DNA of 64,000 bases from an uncultured Parabacteroides sp. Its GTDB lineage: Bacteria; Bacteroidota; Bacteroidia; Bacteroidales; Tannerellaceae. The notes beneath the pieces are model-generated. The model searched no databases and was not told the DNA's origin. It saw only the letters and a program-made list of their open reading frames with translations. The stretch lies in contig NZ_CANTZW010000007.1 in the NCBI RefSeq assembly GCF_947855115.1, positions 1 through 64,000 of the forward strand. The letters run 5' to 3'. The position numbers and the translations under genes were made by a program. Below, in pieces: positions 44,348 through 52,507 of this stretch; positions within the stretch are counted from its first letter, which is position 1; the number at the start of each line of letters is the position of its first letter.

Positions 44348-45399
44348 TGGCAAATATACTAATAATACGACTTTCGGCGATCGGGGATGTGGCGATGACC
44401 GTCCCTGTTATCTACTCCGCTGCCAAGGCGAATCCGGCAGATTCGTTTACCGTGCTGACTCAGGCGTTCTTGATCCCGGTTTTCATCAACCGCCCGAAGA
44501 ATGTGAAGGTTATCGGTATCAACACGAAAAGCTCGGAGAAGACTTTGAGGGGGCTGCTCCGTTTCGCCTCTGCCTTGGTGAAATATGATTTCGACATAGT
44601 CTTGGATTTGCACGACGTGTTGCGTACGATGATTATCCGTACCTTGTTCCGTTTGCACGGCAAACGGGTATTTGTCGTAGATAAGGCCCGGAAAGACCGG
44701 GCCCGGTTGACCGATACGAAGAATAAGCGATTTAAGCAACTCCGTCCGGTGATCGAACGTTATGCGGATGTTTTCCGTCATGCCGGGCTTGCGTATACGG
44801 AATCGTTTGTCTCGCTTTTCCAGGACTCGGCTCCGGATTTCTCCGCTTTGGAAATACTCGCCGGAGCGAAGACCGGCAAATGGATCGGTATCGCCCCATT
44901 CGCCAAGCACCGGGGAAAGATTTATCCGGTCGAGGAGATGGAGCTGGTGATGGCCGAGCTTTCCGATAGAGAGGATTTTACCATCTTCCTGTTCGGCGGG
45001 CGCGGTTATGAGGAAGCGGTTTTGGAACAATGGGCATTTGAGTATCCCCGCGTAATAAGCGTGGTCGGTAAATACTCCTTAGACCAGGAGCTGGCCTTGA
45101 TCAGCCGCTTGGATATACTGCTTTGTATGGATTCCGCCAATATGCACTTTGCCTCTTTAGTCGGTACGCGGGTACTTTCCGTTTGGGGCGCTACCCATCC
45201 TTATGCCGGATTTTACGGATACCATCAAGACCCGAAAGATTGTATCCAGTTGGATTTGCCTTGCCGCCCTTGTTCCGTATTCGGCCAGAAACCCTGTAGC
45301 CGGGGAGATTGGGCATGTCTGCGGATCACGCCGGATCAGATCATAAACAAGGTATTAACCTCTTTAGATGAAACGGTTTCAGATGAAGGAGGTCATTAA
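44347..45399 (+). CDS. Glycosyltransferase family 9 (heptosyltransferase-type)
   Basis: This 350-residue enzyme has the GT9 pattern. The N-terminal IIRLSAIGDVAMTVPVIYSA binds the acceptor side. The C-terminal half has FLFGGRGYEEAVLEQ, MDSANMHFASLVGTRVLSVWGATHP and LPCRPCSVFGQKPCSRGDWACL. Members move heptose or a related sugar onto the inner core of lipopolysaccharide. The exact donor is not fixed by sequence. It is coupled to DUF4254 by TAATG overlap and followed after 11 bases by the barrel-like gene. Confidence 0.9.
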   Translation: MANILIIRLSAIGDVAMTVPVIYSAAKANPADSFTVLTQAFLIPVFINRPKNVKVIGINTKSSEKTLRGLLRFASALVKYDFDIVLDLHDVLRTMIIRTLFRLHGKRVFVVDKARKDRARLTDTKNKRFKQLRPVIERYADVFRHAGLAYTESFVSLFQDSAPDFSALEILAGAKTGKWIGIAPFAKHRGKIYPVEEMELVMAELSDREDFTIFLFGGRGYEEAVLEQWAFEYPRVISVVGKYSLDQELALISRLDILLCMDSANMHFASLVGTRVLSVWGATHPYAGFYGYHQDPKDCIQLDLPCRPCSVFGQKPCSRGDWACLRITPDQIINKVLTSLDETVSDEGGH

Positions 45400-45410
45400 T
45401 CTAATTTATT

Positions 45411-46274
45411 ATGAGAATACAAATATTACGATTTTGTCTATTTTTCGGTAGTCTTTTTTTGTGTGTATCTTCTACAAAAGCATTAGAATGGAATGAAAAG
45501 GTGAATTATTTGATATATTCACCTCGTTACTTTGGACCAAATGCTTTCCCTATCCCAGAGTTGGTTGGAGGAAGTTTATCTAATCGTTGGGAAGTTGAAC
45601 TTCGTGGAGAATATTATAAGATGCAAGGTGATAAAACGAAAGATATATTTACTCGTTTATACATACCTGTTGTAAAAGAACGTGTAGGGGTGAATGTTAG
45701 TTGGATTTTCCAAGAATGGTATGAGATGTCGCCGGAGGTACGGGATGAGCGTTATGCGGTGGAATTGAAATCTCCGATTGTCTGTCGAGGCGACGTAATC
45801 TTAAATTTTTATTTCCAAGCCTTACGGAATGAGAAATGGATGGATATTGTGGTTAGTGCTAACCTGAAAACCGCCAGTGGTGGACGTTTGTGTGACGCAC
45901 GTTATACCGATGCAGCCTCCTATTGGTTTGATGTCAATTTGGGACGAACCTTGTGGAAGCGAAAGGATGTAAATGCTTCGATCCGTGTGCAAGCTTTAGC
46001 AGGTTTTTATTGTTGGATGACTAACAATGTCGTTAATCGTCAAAATGATGCTTTCTCTTATGGGGTTGGATTGATAGGAACTTATCGGGGAATTTCTCTT
46101 GACTATAATTGTGCTGGATTCCAAGGTTATAGGGATAATGGGGATAAACCGATAATTTTACGTACAAAAGTAAATTATGAAATTAAAAAAAATATCATTT
46201 CATTTCAGTATAAACATGGAATAAGGGATTTTTGTTATAATGGTTATTCTTTGGCTTATATAAGATGTTTTTAA
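45411..46274 (+). CDS. Predicted outer membrane protein of unknown function
   Basis: This 287-residue protein has a signal peptide ending near residue 24 (LCVSSTKALEWNE). The rest alternates polar and hydrophobic residues with many aromatics, and it ends in phenylalanine, as beta-barrel proteins do. I do not recognise a family. It is last in the DUF4254-GT9 operon by spacing (11 bases), so it may act at the outer membrane with lipopolysaccharide. Its base composition becomes AT-rich towards the 3' end, at the edge of an AT-rich patch. Confidence 0.65.
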   Translation: MRIQILRFCLFFGSLFLCVSSTKALEWNEKVNYLIYSPRYFGPNAFPIPELVGGSLSNRWEVELRGEYYKMQGDKTKDIFTRLYIPVVKERVGVNVSWIFQEWYEMSPEVRDERYAVELKSPIVCRGDVILNFYFQALRNEKWMDIVVSANLKTASGGRLCDARYTDAASYWFDVNLGRTLWKRKDVNASIRVQALAGFYCWMTNNVVNRQNDAFSYGVGLIGTYRGISLDYNCAGFQGYRDNGDKPIILRTKVNYEIKKNIISFQYKHGIRDFCYNGYSLAYIRCF

Positions 46275-46404
46275 TATATAAATTTTGAGATGAAGTTGTT
46301 TTTTTCTTGGATTTTTCTGATTTAAAATGGACTAATAAAGATTTAGTTTGAGAAAATATTATACATGGATTGGTGTGTGGCTTTGTGTCATTATTTAAAT
46401 TATC

Positions 46405-46742
46405 ATGATAAATTTTATTAGTCGTTATTTGTCTTTAGCATATGTTATTTGTTTCATGTTCTAATGAATTAATGAATTCTAATAAACTTAGTGGATTAAG
46501 TTCTATAATCACTAAGGTGTTGGTAGTGAATGACACTATTGCTCAAAATGGATCCCCTGTTTATAAAGGGAACACATATGAGGTTACGTATTCTATTTTG
46601 GATAGAATTATGGTTTGGAATAATAAAGTAGATACTAATCTAATTGATCAAATCTCTCTTTGAGATTTTGTGTCAAGTAATTCAGCCTGTGCTCTAGATT
46701 GGAATGGAAATATTGGTAGTTTGTATTGTTAAATAGATTTAG
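46405..46742 (+). pseudogene. Degraded lipoprotein-like remnant in AT-rich DNA
   Basis: The open part 46442-46663 encodes 73 residues beginning LFVSCSNELMNSN, a lipobox-like cysteine without a signal peptide in front. A signal-peptide-like start MINFISRYLSLAY lies at 46405 in another frame; one frameshift would join them. After the stop at 46663 a third frame continues with DFVSSNSACALDWNGNIGSLYC. This looks like a lipoprotein gene broken by at least one frameshift. The rest of the gap 46275-46885 holds nothing else visible apart from the promoter at 46830. Confidence 0.4.
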
Positions 46743-46829
46743 ACCTATTGTAGTGATATTATTGTTTACAATTATTGATATGTCATTTGATATAAATTTT
46801 ATCTGTATATAGATAAAATTAGCAATATG

Positions 46830-46861
46830 TTTGGGCGAAACTGGAATATTTTATAATTTTG
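46830..46861 (+). promoter_or_regulatory. Promoter for the LPS-type kinase gene
   Basis: TTTG (46830-46833), 20 bases, then TAATTTTG (46854-46861) fits the Bacteroidetes promoter consensus exactly. It is 24 bases before the start codon at 46886. Confidence 0.7.
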
Positions 46862-46885
46862 TAGTTTTATATAAATGCTTATTTG

Positions 46886-47593
46886 ATGAAGTACGTTATC
46901 AATCCTAAATATCGTTTTCTAGAAGAGTTTATTTTTTCTGTTCCAAGAAACTTCACCTCTACAGGAGAACTCATTTATTCTGGAAGAAATATCTTGAAAC
47001 GTTATAAAGTTCAGGGATGTAGTTTGGTAGTGAAAAGTTTTAAGATACCTAATCTGATTAATAGATTTGTATATATGGGTATACGTAAATCTAAGGCAAG
47101 GCGTTCTTTTGAATATGCGAATTATCTTTTAGAACAAAACATATATACTCCTGAGCCGGTAGCTTTTATTGAGGATTATTTTTTAGGTCTAAATCATTCT
47201 TTCTATATATCTTTAGAGTGTCCATTTAAACGAAATTTGCGTGAATTTTGGTATGTTCCAGAAATAGGGGAGCGAATGCCTATTCTTGAAGCTTTTGCTC
47301 GTTATACTGCAAATATACATGATAAAGGAATTTTGCACAAAGATTATTCTGCGGGGAATATCCTATTTGGGTTTGATCATGGTTATCCCTCTTTTGCTTT
47401 AGTTGATATAAATCGTATGAAATTTGGAATAATAGGAGAAGAAGAAGGATATAAAAATTTAGATCATCTTTGGCTACCAGATGATACTTATAAAGTGATT
47501 GCATATAATTATGCTTTAGCTCGTGGTTTTGATCCTCAATATGCGATTAAGCGGGTTTGCTATTTTAAAGATAAGCAAATGGGTAATTTGTGA
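46886..47593 (+). CDS. Lipopolysaccharide kinase-family protein (InaA/WaaP-like)
   Basis: The 235-residue protein has the kinase-fold catalytic loop ILHKDYSAGNILFGF (aspartate and asparagine in place) and the metal-binding aspartate in FALVDINRMKFG, as in Kdo/heptose kinases of the InaA/WaaP group. It should add phosphate to an inner core sugar of lipopolysaccharide. The upstream TTG at 46883 is unlikely as a start given ATG immediately after. AT-rich composition differs from nearby genes and suggests acquisition. Its end is 3 bases from the end of the convergent GT2 gene. Confidence 0.82.
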   Translation: MKYVINPKYRFLEEFIFSVPRNFTSTGELIYSGRNILKRYKVQGCSLVVKSFKIPNLINRFVYMGIRKSKARRSFEYANYLLEQNIYTPEPVAFIEDYFLGLNHSFYISLECPFKRNLREFWYVPEIGERMPILEAFARYTANIHDKGILHKDYSAGNILFGFDHGYPSFALVDINRMKFGIIGEEEGYKNLDHLWLPDDTYKVIAYNYALARGFDPQYAIKRVCYFKDKQMGNL

Positions 47594-47596
47594 TTG

Positions 47597-48370
47597 TTAT
47601 AGTCCTACTTGTGAATTATTTTGTTTATTATATTGATATTCATACACTTTAGCCATTGTGGCGAATTTATAATAGGCTGAAAGAACTGCATTGCAAAATC
47701 CTGGTATACCATCTAATATGCCTTTCTTAAGGAAATATTGTCTGAAGAAACGAAAGTTTACTTGTATAACAATATCAAGTAATGTATATCTCTTGCTTTT
47801 CCGTCTTTCAACCTCTTTATCTGAGTAGGCATTTATTTTTCTTATATAATCTGCAACACTCTCATTAGCTAAATGAATGAATGCAAGTTCTTTTTTATGA
47901 GCGGGAATTGTGATAGTCTTTCCTTTTATATGTGGAATCGCATGAACAAAAGGAGGCCAATATATAACTTCTTTTCTGGAAAATCGCAATAAATAATCGG
48001 GATAGGTTGCACGCATAAATTTCCCCATGAAATAGTTTTTTCTAGGAATTCGAATTGCATCTGGAGGATTAGGGAGACTGATTTGTTGATAGAGGTATTC
48101 TTTTAATTCAGGAGTTACTATCTCATCTGCATCTATAATTAATACCCACTCCTGTGATGCGGCTTGAATTGTTGTGTTTCGTGCAGGTTCAACTATTCCT
48201 GTATGTTCATGATAAATAATTTTACAGTTGTGTTTTTTGGCGATTTGAATTGTTTTGTCTGTACTGTTCATGTCACAAAGTAGAATCTCATCGAAATCTT
48301 TTACTGCTTCTAGTACCTTATCTAGATGCAGATCAGCATTATAGGTGTTAATGACAACAGAAATTCCCAT
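47597..48370 (-). CDS. Glycosyltransferase family 2 (WaaE/KdtX-like)
   Basis: This 257-residue enzyme has the GT2 opening ISVVINTYNADLHLDKVLEAV, the metal-binding DADE in VLIIDADEIVTPELKEYL, and LLRFSRKEVIYWPPFVHA in the middle, like the WaaE/KdtX group that adds glucose to lipopolysaccharide core. It has no membrane segment. AT-rich composition matches the neighbouring kinase. A minus-strand TAATTTTG at 48400-48407 is a likely -7 element. Confidence 0.88.
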   Translation of the reverse strand: MGISVVINTYNADLHLDKVLEAVKDFDEILLCDMNSTDKTIQIAKKHNCKIIYHEHTGIVEPARNTTIQAASQEWVLIIDADEIVTPELKEYLYQQISLPNPPDAIRIPRKNYFMGKFMRATYPDYLLRFSRKEVIYWPPFVHAIPHIKGKTITIPAHKKELAFIHLANESVADYIRKINAYSDKEVERRKSKRYTLLDIVIQVNFRFFRQYFLKKGILDGIPGFCNAVLSAYYKFATMAKVYEYQYNKQNNSQVGL

Positions 48371-48399
48371 ATAAATAAATTATTAAACTGTATATTTTT

Positions 48400-48407
48400 C
48401 AAAATTA
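48400..48407 (-). promoter_or_regulatory. Candidate -7 element for the GT2 gene
   Basis: The minus strand reads TAATTTTG, matching TAnnTTTG, 30 bases before the start codon. The rest of the spacer 48371-48510 is AT-rich with nothing else visible. Confidence 0.45.
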
Positions 48408-48510
48408 TGTAGTATTTATGAGAAATGCAAGTTTAACTTTTTATTATCTTTTGGAATCCATCAGTATATTCATTGCGTATATAGATAAAAGGATTTATTT
48501 TATTAATATA

Positions 48511-49644
48511 TTAAGATCGTGAGATATTTTCGTATACCCGCATGAAATGGGCGGCCAGCGTGTCGGGCATGAATCGCCACATATTCTCTCGCCCGCCGGA
48601 GCGCATGGATTCGGCCAGTTTCGGTTCGTTCAATACGGACTCTATCAAGCCGCGCAACTCTTGCTCGTTTCTCGGATCGGTATATAGGGCGGACGGGCCT
48701 CCCGCCTCTTCCAGGCAAGAACCGGTGGCCGCTATCACCGGAACGCCGGCAAGCTGGGCCTCCAGGATCGGGATGCCGAACCCTTCGAAGAACGAAGGAT
48801 AGACGAATAAGGTCGCCATCTGGTAGAAAGCGGCTAATTCGCTAAAAGGTACATGGCTCAAGATACGGACACGACCGGACAGGTTGTTTTCCCGGATATA
48901 GGTCTCTACCGTGTCCGTATAAGGCGTATGCTTACCGATAGCGATCACGGAGATATCTTCTTTCAGCTCTTTCAGGGCTTTTACCAGAAGCAGTAAGTTC
49001 TTCCGTTCCTCGATGCTCCCTACATATAATATATAAGGCCCGTTTATCTGATATTTCTCGCGTACGGACGATTTCACGTCTTCCGGCACCGCTTGCCCGA
49101 ATACCGGGTCGCAGCCTTGGTAAACAACCTCGATCTTGCTTTCCGGGATGTGGAAGAAGTCGCGGATGTCTCGCATGGTCTGTCGGCTGATCGCTATGAT
49201 CTTGTCCGACCGCAGGCAAGCCTGCCTGAATTTATAGGTATAGATAGAACGATCGATCGGTTTATAAAGCTGCGGGTAACGCAAGAAGATCAAGTCGTGT
49301 ATCGTTACGACAGCCGGGATTCCGTTCTGCCGCAGGTTCATCGGGATCTCGTTGCTCAAGCCATGAAACAGATCGACGTGCTCTTTTCGAAGCGTAGCCG
49401 TCAGGCCGGAAGTTCGCCATAAGGCCGGAAACAGCTTGTCGAACCTGCCCTCCGGGTAATGGAATGATACGTTCGGACGCTCCTCGATCCGTTTCCGTAG
49501 CGCCTCTTTACCCTTGCCCGGCGTATAGAGCCGGTACGTATGCTCCGGGAAAGAAGCGGACAGGCTGTTCACCACGAACCGGCTGTAATTACCCAGCCCG
49601 GTCGCATTATGCGTAATCCGTTTTGCGTCGAAAGCGATCTTCAT
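48511..49644 (-). CDS. Glycosyltransferase family 4
   Basis: The 377-residue enzyme has the GT-B pattern: N-terminal MKIAFDAKRITHNATGLGNYSRF, then YILYVGSIEERKNLLLLVKAL and the C-terminal motif FVYPSFFEGFGIPILEAQLAGVPVIA with the glutamates that hold the nucleotide sugar. It should transfer a sugar in surface glycan or lipopolysaccharide synthesis. The ATG at 49644 gives the family N-terminus; a longer frame from 49692 would start inside the promoter region. One 18-bp repeat copy (49669-49686) with TATATTTG is just upstream, next to the R-M genes. Confidence 0.9.
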   Translation of the reverse strand: MKIAFDAKRITHNATGLGNYSRFVVNSLSASFPEHTYRLYTPGKGKEALRKRIEERPNVSFHYPEGRFDKLFPALWRTSGLTATLRKEHVDLFHGLSNEIPMNLRQNGIPAVVTIHDLIFLRYPQLYKPIDRSIYTYKFRQACLRSDKIIAISRQTMRDIRDFFHIPESKIEVVYQGCDPVFGQAVPEDVKSSVREKYQINGPYILYVGSIEERKNLLLLVKALKELKEDISVIAIGKHTPYTDTVETYIRENNLSGRVRILSHVPFSELAAFYQMATLFVYPSFFEGFGIPILEAQLAGVPVIAATGSCLEEAGGPSALYTDPRNEQELRGLIESVLNEPKLAESMRSGGRENMWRFMPDTLAAHFMRVYENISRS

Positions 49645-49668
49645 AGGCTTGAATTTCGATATATTGGG

Positions 49669-49686
49669 GCAAATATACGATATAAT
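49669..49686. repeat. 18-bp direct repeat flanking the R-M genes, left copy
   Basis: GCAAATATACGATATAAT is identical to 51838-51855. On the minus strand it includes TATATTTG (49669-49676: TATATTTGC), a -7 match for the GT4 gene 25 bases downstream. It lies between the end of the restriction gene (49698) and the GT4 start. Confidence 0.85.
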
Positions 49687-49697
49687 CTTCACGACAG

Positions 49698-50585
49698 TTA
49701 TACAAAAGAACCTCTTTGTAATGCCATATTTGGATCATACCAAGTTGCGTCAATGAAGTGTTGTACTTCTTTAACAAAAGCTTCCATGACATCAAGATTT
49801 ATTGGATTGTCACGATGTTGAGCTTTTATCTCTTCGTAAACATTTCGTTTCTCGTACGGTAGCCGTTTTGTTTTACGTAATAAAAAGACATTGTCAATAC
49901 TTGTTAAACGCGTATCCTCTGGCTGCATATCCAAATATTCGACCAGCGCATAGTATTTTGATATTGGACAGCCTTGTTTTAGACGAAATGCTGTTCCTGC
50001 ACATTCTTGGAACATGGTCTTGTCATAATTGACTTTACATTCGACCGCAAGAACGGCTAAAAACAATCTCCCATCAATAGTGTGTGAAGCACTGAAATTT
50101 TGATCGGAAGAAAATTTGTAATAGATAGACTTTCCTATAGTGAAGTCTTGGTCTTTCTCTTTTATGATAACAGCCGGTCTGTCAAGGGTCCGTATACTTG
50201 ACGGACAAAAAGACAATGACATGAAACTTGTCTGAGATCCGGTTTCCAACTCATAATCAGAAGGAAGATTATTGAGTAATTTAGGCGTTACTAAGTATGG
50301 AAGAAACTCCTCAATGACACTATTATCTAGTTTCATTTGTCCTTTTTGCCTTTTTAGGAAATCGCTACCTTTGCGGGTAATCAATTCTACCTCAAGATAA
50401 TCTTTGTATTCATTCAGTAATCTCAACGCTTCTCTGAGATAATCTTTTCCGGTTTCGTTAATAGATTTCAGGTTTCCTATCCATGTAGTATATGCGCTCA
50501 TTGCTTCCTTCAATATATCCAAATCTTGCACAGCTTTTGGATTGTGGATGGCAGCCTCCAACTTTTCTTTATGTGATAGTAGCAT
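49698..50585 (-). CDS. Type II restriction endonuclease, probably Bpu10I-like family
   Basis: This 295-residue protein shows a PD-(D/E)XK nuclease core: aspartate 171 in HTIDGRLFLAVLAVECKVNY, glutamate 182 and lysine 184. YALVEYLDMQPED and VFLLRKTKRLPYEKR further on recall the Bpu10I endonuclease family, though I hold that name only loosely. It starts two bases after the methyltransferase stop, so both are one operon. AT-rich codons contrast with neighbours on both sides. A single endonuclease with a single methyltransferase would fit a symmetric recognition site, but the site cannot be read from sequence. Confidence 0.75.
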   Translation of the reverse strand: MLLSHKEKLEAAIHNPKAVQDLDILKEAMSAYTTWIGNLKSINETGKDYLREALRLLNEYKDYLEVELITRKGSDFLKRQKGQMKLDNSVIEEFLPYLVTPKLLNNLPSDYELETGSQTSFMSLSFCPSSIRTLDRPAVIIKEKDQDFTIGKSIYYKFSSDQNFSASHTIDGRLFLAVLAVECKVNYDKTMFQECAGTAFRLKQGCPISKYYALVEYLDMQPEDTRLTSIDNVFLLRKTKRLPYEKRNVYEEIKAQHRDNPINLDVMEAFVKEVQHFIDATWYDPNMALQRGSFV

Positions 50586-50587
50586 GG

Positions 50588-51808
50588 TTAAATATAAATA
50601 GGTGATTCGACAATTGTTTCTTGCTCGGATAAGACAGCCTGTAAATCAGCTTGTAAGTCATCTGATGCGTATTCCTTGGCTTGTGAGATATGACGCAATC
50701 CTATATCCTTGAATTTCTGTTTAGGGCATATTTTAAGAGAGTCAGAGCATTTTCGTATGACAAGAATATCCTCTTTTATGTCTTCTCCATATCGATTACA
50801 AAAGCTGCGTGTATCACATGATTCTACAACTAAGGACGGTATACAAGCTATTAGATCAGTTATTATCTTAGAATTGTAGAATCTCGTTTTCCTTACCATT
50901 GATTCTCTGCCTACGACGAAAATCATGAGGCCATTGACCTTTAATGAGCGCATAGCTTCAAATAACACTTGTCCCATATCCTCAGCATACTGTACTACCG
51001 TCTTAAATCGGTTTGATCGATTCTTTCGATTAGAACCAATTTCACTTACAGCGACTTTTAAAACATCATAGTTGAAACATTCTATTATGCCTCTATAATT
51101 TTGATGGTAGTTAAAAACATTGATATATGGAGGGCTTGTGATAATTAAATCAATAGTATTTCTGTAAAAACTACTAATATTCCTTGCGTCAGATAAATGT
51201 ATATTGATAGAACCTTCAGTTAATGGAAGGAACAGAAATTCATTCCGGATGAATGAGAAATTTTTCCTGAAAGAATCTATCATCCTCATTTTCTTATCTT
51301 TCTCGCATAAGAATAATACGTTGATCAAAAAAGGCAAAAACTCCGTTTCCGCATTACGAGCAATTTTGAGGGATAGATTCAATAGGCTTTTATAACTTTC
51401 TCTGTAATTAGAGCTCTCGGTGTATACCATGTCTGAGTTCTTGATTTCTTTGGCAATCGGAGTTATGAAAGTACTGATCCGATTGTAGAATCTATTTCGT
51501 TCTTCATATGAAAGCATAGAATATTTAAAGAAACAAGACATAAAATAAGCACTGGGATTTATCTCGAATCCGATACAAGAATGTCCTTTCCGTGAAGATT
51601 CGATCAATACTGTTCCACTTCCTGAAAATGGATCTGCGATTGTATACCCGTCTTTTGCGTATATTTTTATCAAATATGAAACGAAATCCGGAGTGAATTG
51701 CCCTTTCCAGTTGAATATATTAGGGCGCCGTTTATTGGTTACATCCAGCATAGACTGTTCTAGTATAGGCTTTGACTTCGTTGGCATATTTATATTGGGT
51801 ATAATCAT
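50588..51808 (-). CDS. Type II DNA methyltransferase (N4-cytosine or N6-adenine)
   Basis: This 406-residue enzyme has cofactor motif I, ADPFSGSGTVLIES (aspartate 59), and catalytic motif IV, LIITSPPYINVFN (TSPPY at 224-228), about 160 residues apart. The S/T-P-P-Y form is common in N4-cytosine enzymes but also occurs in adenine enzymes. The region between the motifs may contain the target-recognition part. Modification of host DNA would protect it against the downstream endonuclease. The copy of the 18-bp repeat at 51838-51855 provides a TATATTTG promoter element. AT-rich composition indicates horizontal transfer. Confidence 0.87.
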   Translation of the reverse strand: MIIPNINMPTKSKPILEQSMLDVTNKRRPNIFNWKGQFTPDFVSYLIKIYAKDGYTIADPFSGSGTVLIESSRKGHSCIGFEINPSAYFMSCFFKYSMLSYEERNRFYNRISTFITPIAKEIKNSDMVYTESSNYRESYKSLLNLSLKIARNAETEFLPFLINVLFLCEKDKKMRMIDSFRKNFSFIRNEFLFLPLTEGSINIHLSDARNISSFYRNTIDLIITSPPYINVFNYHQNYRGIIECFNYDVLKVAVSEIGSNRKNRSNRFKTVVQYAEDMGQVLFEAMRSLKVNGLMIFVVGRESMVRKTRFYNSKIITDLIACIPSLVVESCDTRSFCNRYGEDIKEDILVIRKCSDSLKICPKQKFKDIGLRHISQAKEYASDDLQADLQAVLSEQETIVESPIYI

Positions 51809-51837
51809 CTTCTAGTTCTTATTATCTTAATTTTCTT

Positions 51838-51855
51838 GCAAATATACGATATAAT
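51838..51855. repeat. 18-bp direct repeat flanking the R-M genes, right copy
   Basis: Identical in all 18 bases to 49669-49686 and in the same orientation. Its minus-strand TATATTTG (51838-51845) lies about 30 bases before the methyltransferase start codon and probably drives the pair. Confidence 0.85.
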
Positions 51856-51871
51856 TTTAATTACCTTCACC

Positions 51872-52507
51872 TTATTTCCTGCCGAAATCCGCAGGGATCT
51901 CTCCCCATACGGAGGTTTCCCATTTGAGTATCCGGGTGGTGTAGGTGTGGGTGTTCAACCATTTCTCGGCCCGTTCGATGAGGTCGAAGATAGGCTCGTT
52001 GACCGGTTTGCGTTCTAGTAGGGTTTTGCATTTCTTTTTCTTGACCCAGCTAATGGCGTTGCGGCTATCCGAGTAGATCGGCAGGTCGCTTCCCTTTTGC
52101 TGTAACAGGGCGAGGCCGTGTACTAGGGCGAGGAATTCCCCGACATTATTCGTGCCCTCCTTCAGCGGGCCGATATGGAAGATCTCTTGCCCGGTAGCGG
52201 TGTAGACACCCCTGTATTCCATATCCCCGGGATTACCGCTACAGGCGGCGTCTACGGCGATACTCTCGCTGATCGGGTCTCCGATCGGGGCTTCCGGCGC
52301 TAGCTTGGCCGCGGCTTTCGGGGAAGAGGCGGTCTTTAGGTAATGGGCATAGCCGGTCTCGAAGGCTTTGGCGGCTTCTTCCCGGTTCTCGAAAGCTTTA
52401 TATTTGGCTCCCTCTTGCCCGTCTACCTGCGCCTTGCATTCTGCCCAGTTGTCGTAGATTCCCGGGTTCAAGCCTTTCCATACGACGTAAAACTTATTCC
52501 TGGCCAT
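51872..52507 (-). CDS. rnhA: Ribonuclease H1 with N-terminal viroplasmin domain
   Basis: This 211-residue enzyme removes RNA from RNA-DNA hybrids. Residues 1-58 (NKFYVVWKGLNPGIYDNWAECKAQVDG) form the viroplasmin/hybrid-binding domain seen in Bacteroidetes and eukaryotic RNase H1. The nuclease domain begins SIAVDAACSGNPGDMEYRGVY, with EGTNNVGEFLALVHGL and LPIYSDSRNAISWVKKKKC holding further acidic residues. A family with DAACSGNPG instead of the E. coli TDGSCLGNPG form is usual in this group. Its start overlaps the deacetylase end by 14 bases. Confidence 0.9.
   Translation of the reverse strand: MARNKFYVVWKGLNPGIYDNWAECKAQVDGQEGAKYKAFENREEAAKAFETGYAHYLKTASSPKAAAKLAPEAPIGDPISESIAVDAACSGNPGDMEYRGVYTATGQEIFHIGPLKEGTNNVGEFLALVHGLALLQQKGSDLPIYSDSRNAISWVKKKKCKTLLERKPVNEPIFDLIERAEKWLNTHTYTTRILKWETSVWGEIPADFGRK

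Noticed and set aside
49669..51855. 18-bp repeats as attL/attR of an integrative element
   Set aside because: No integrase, recombinase or tRNA gene is present, and only two genes lie between the repeats.
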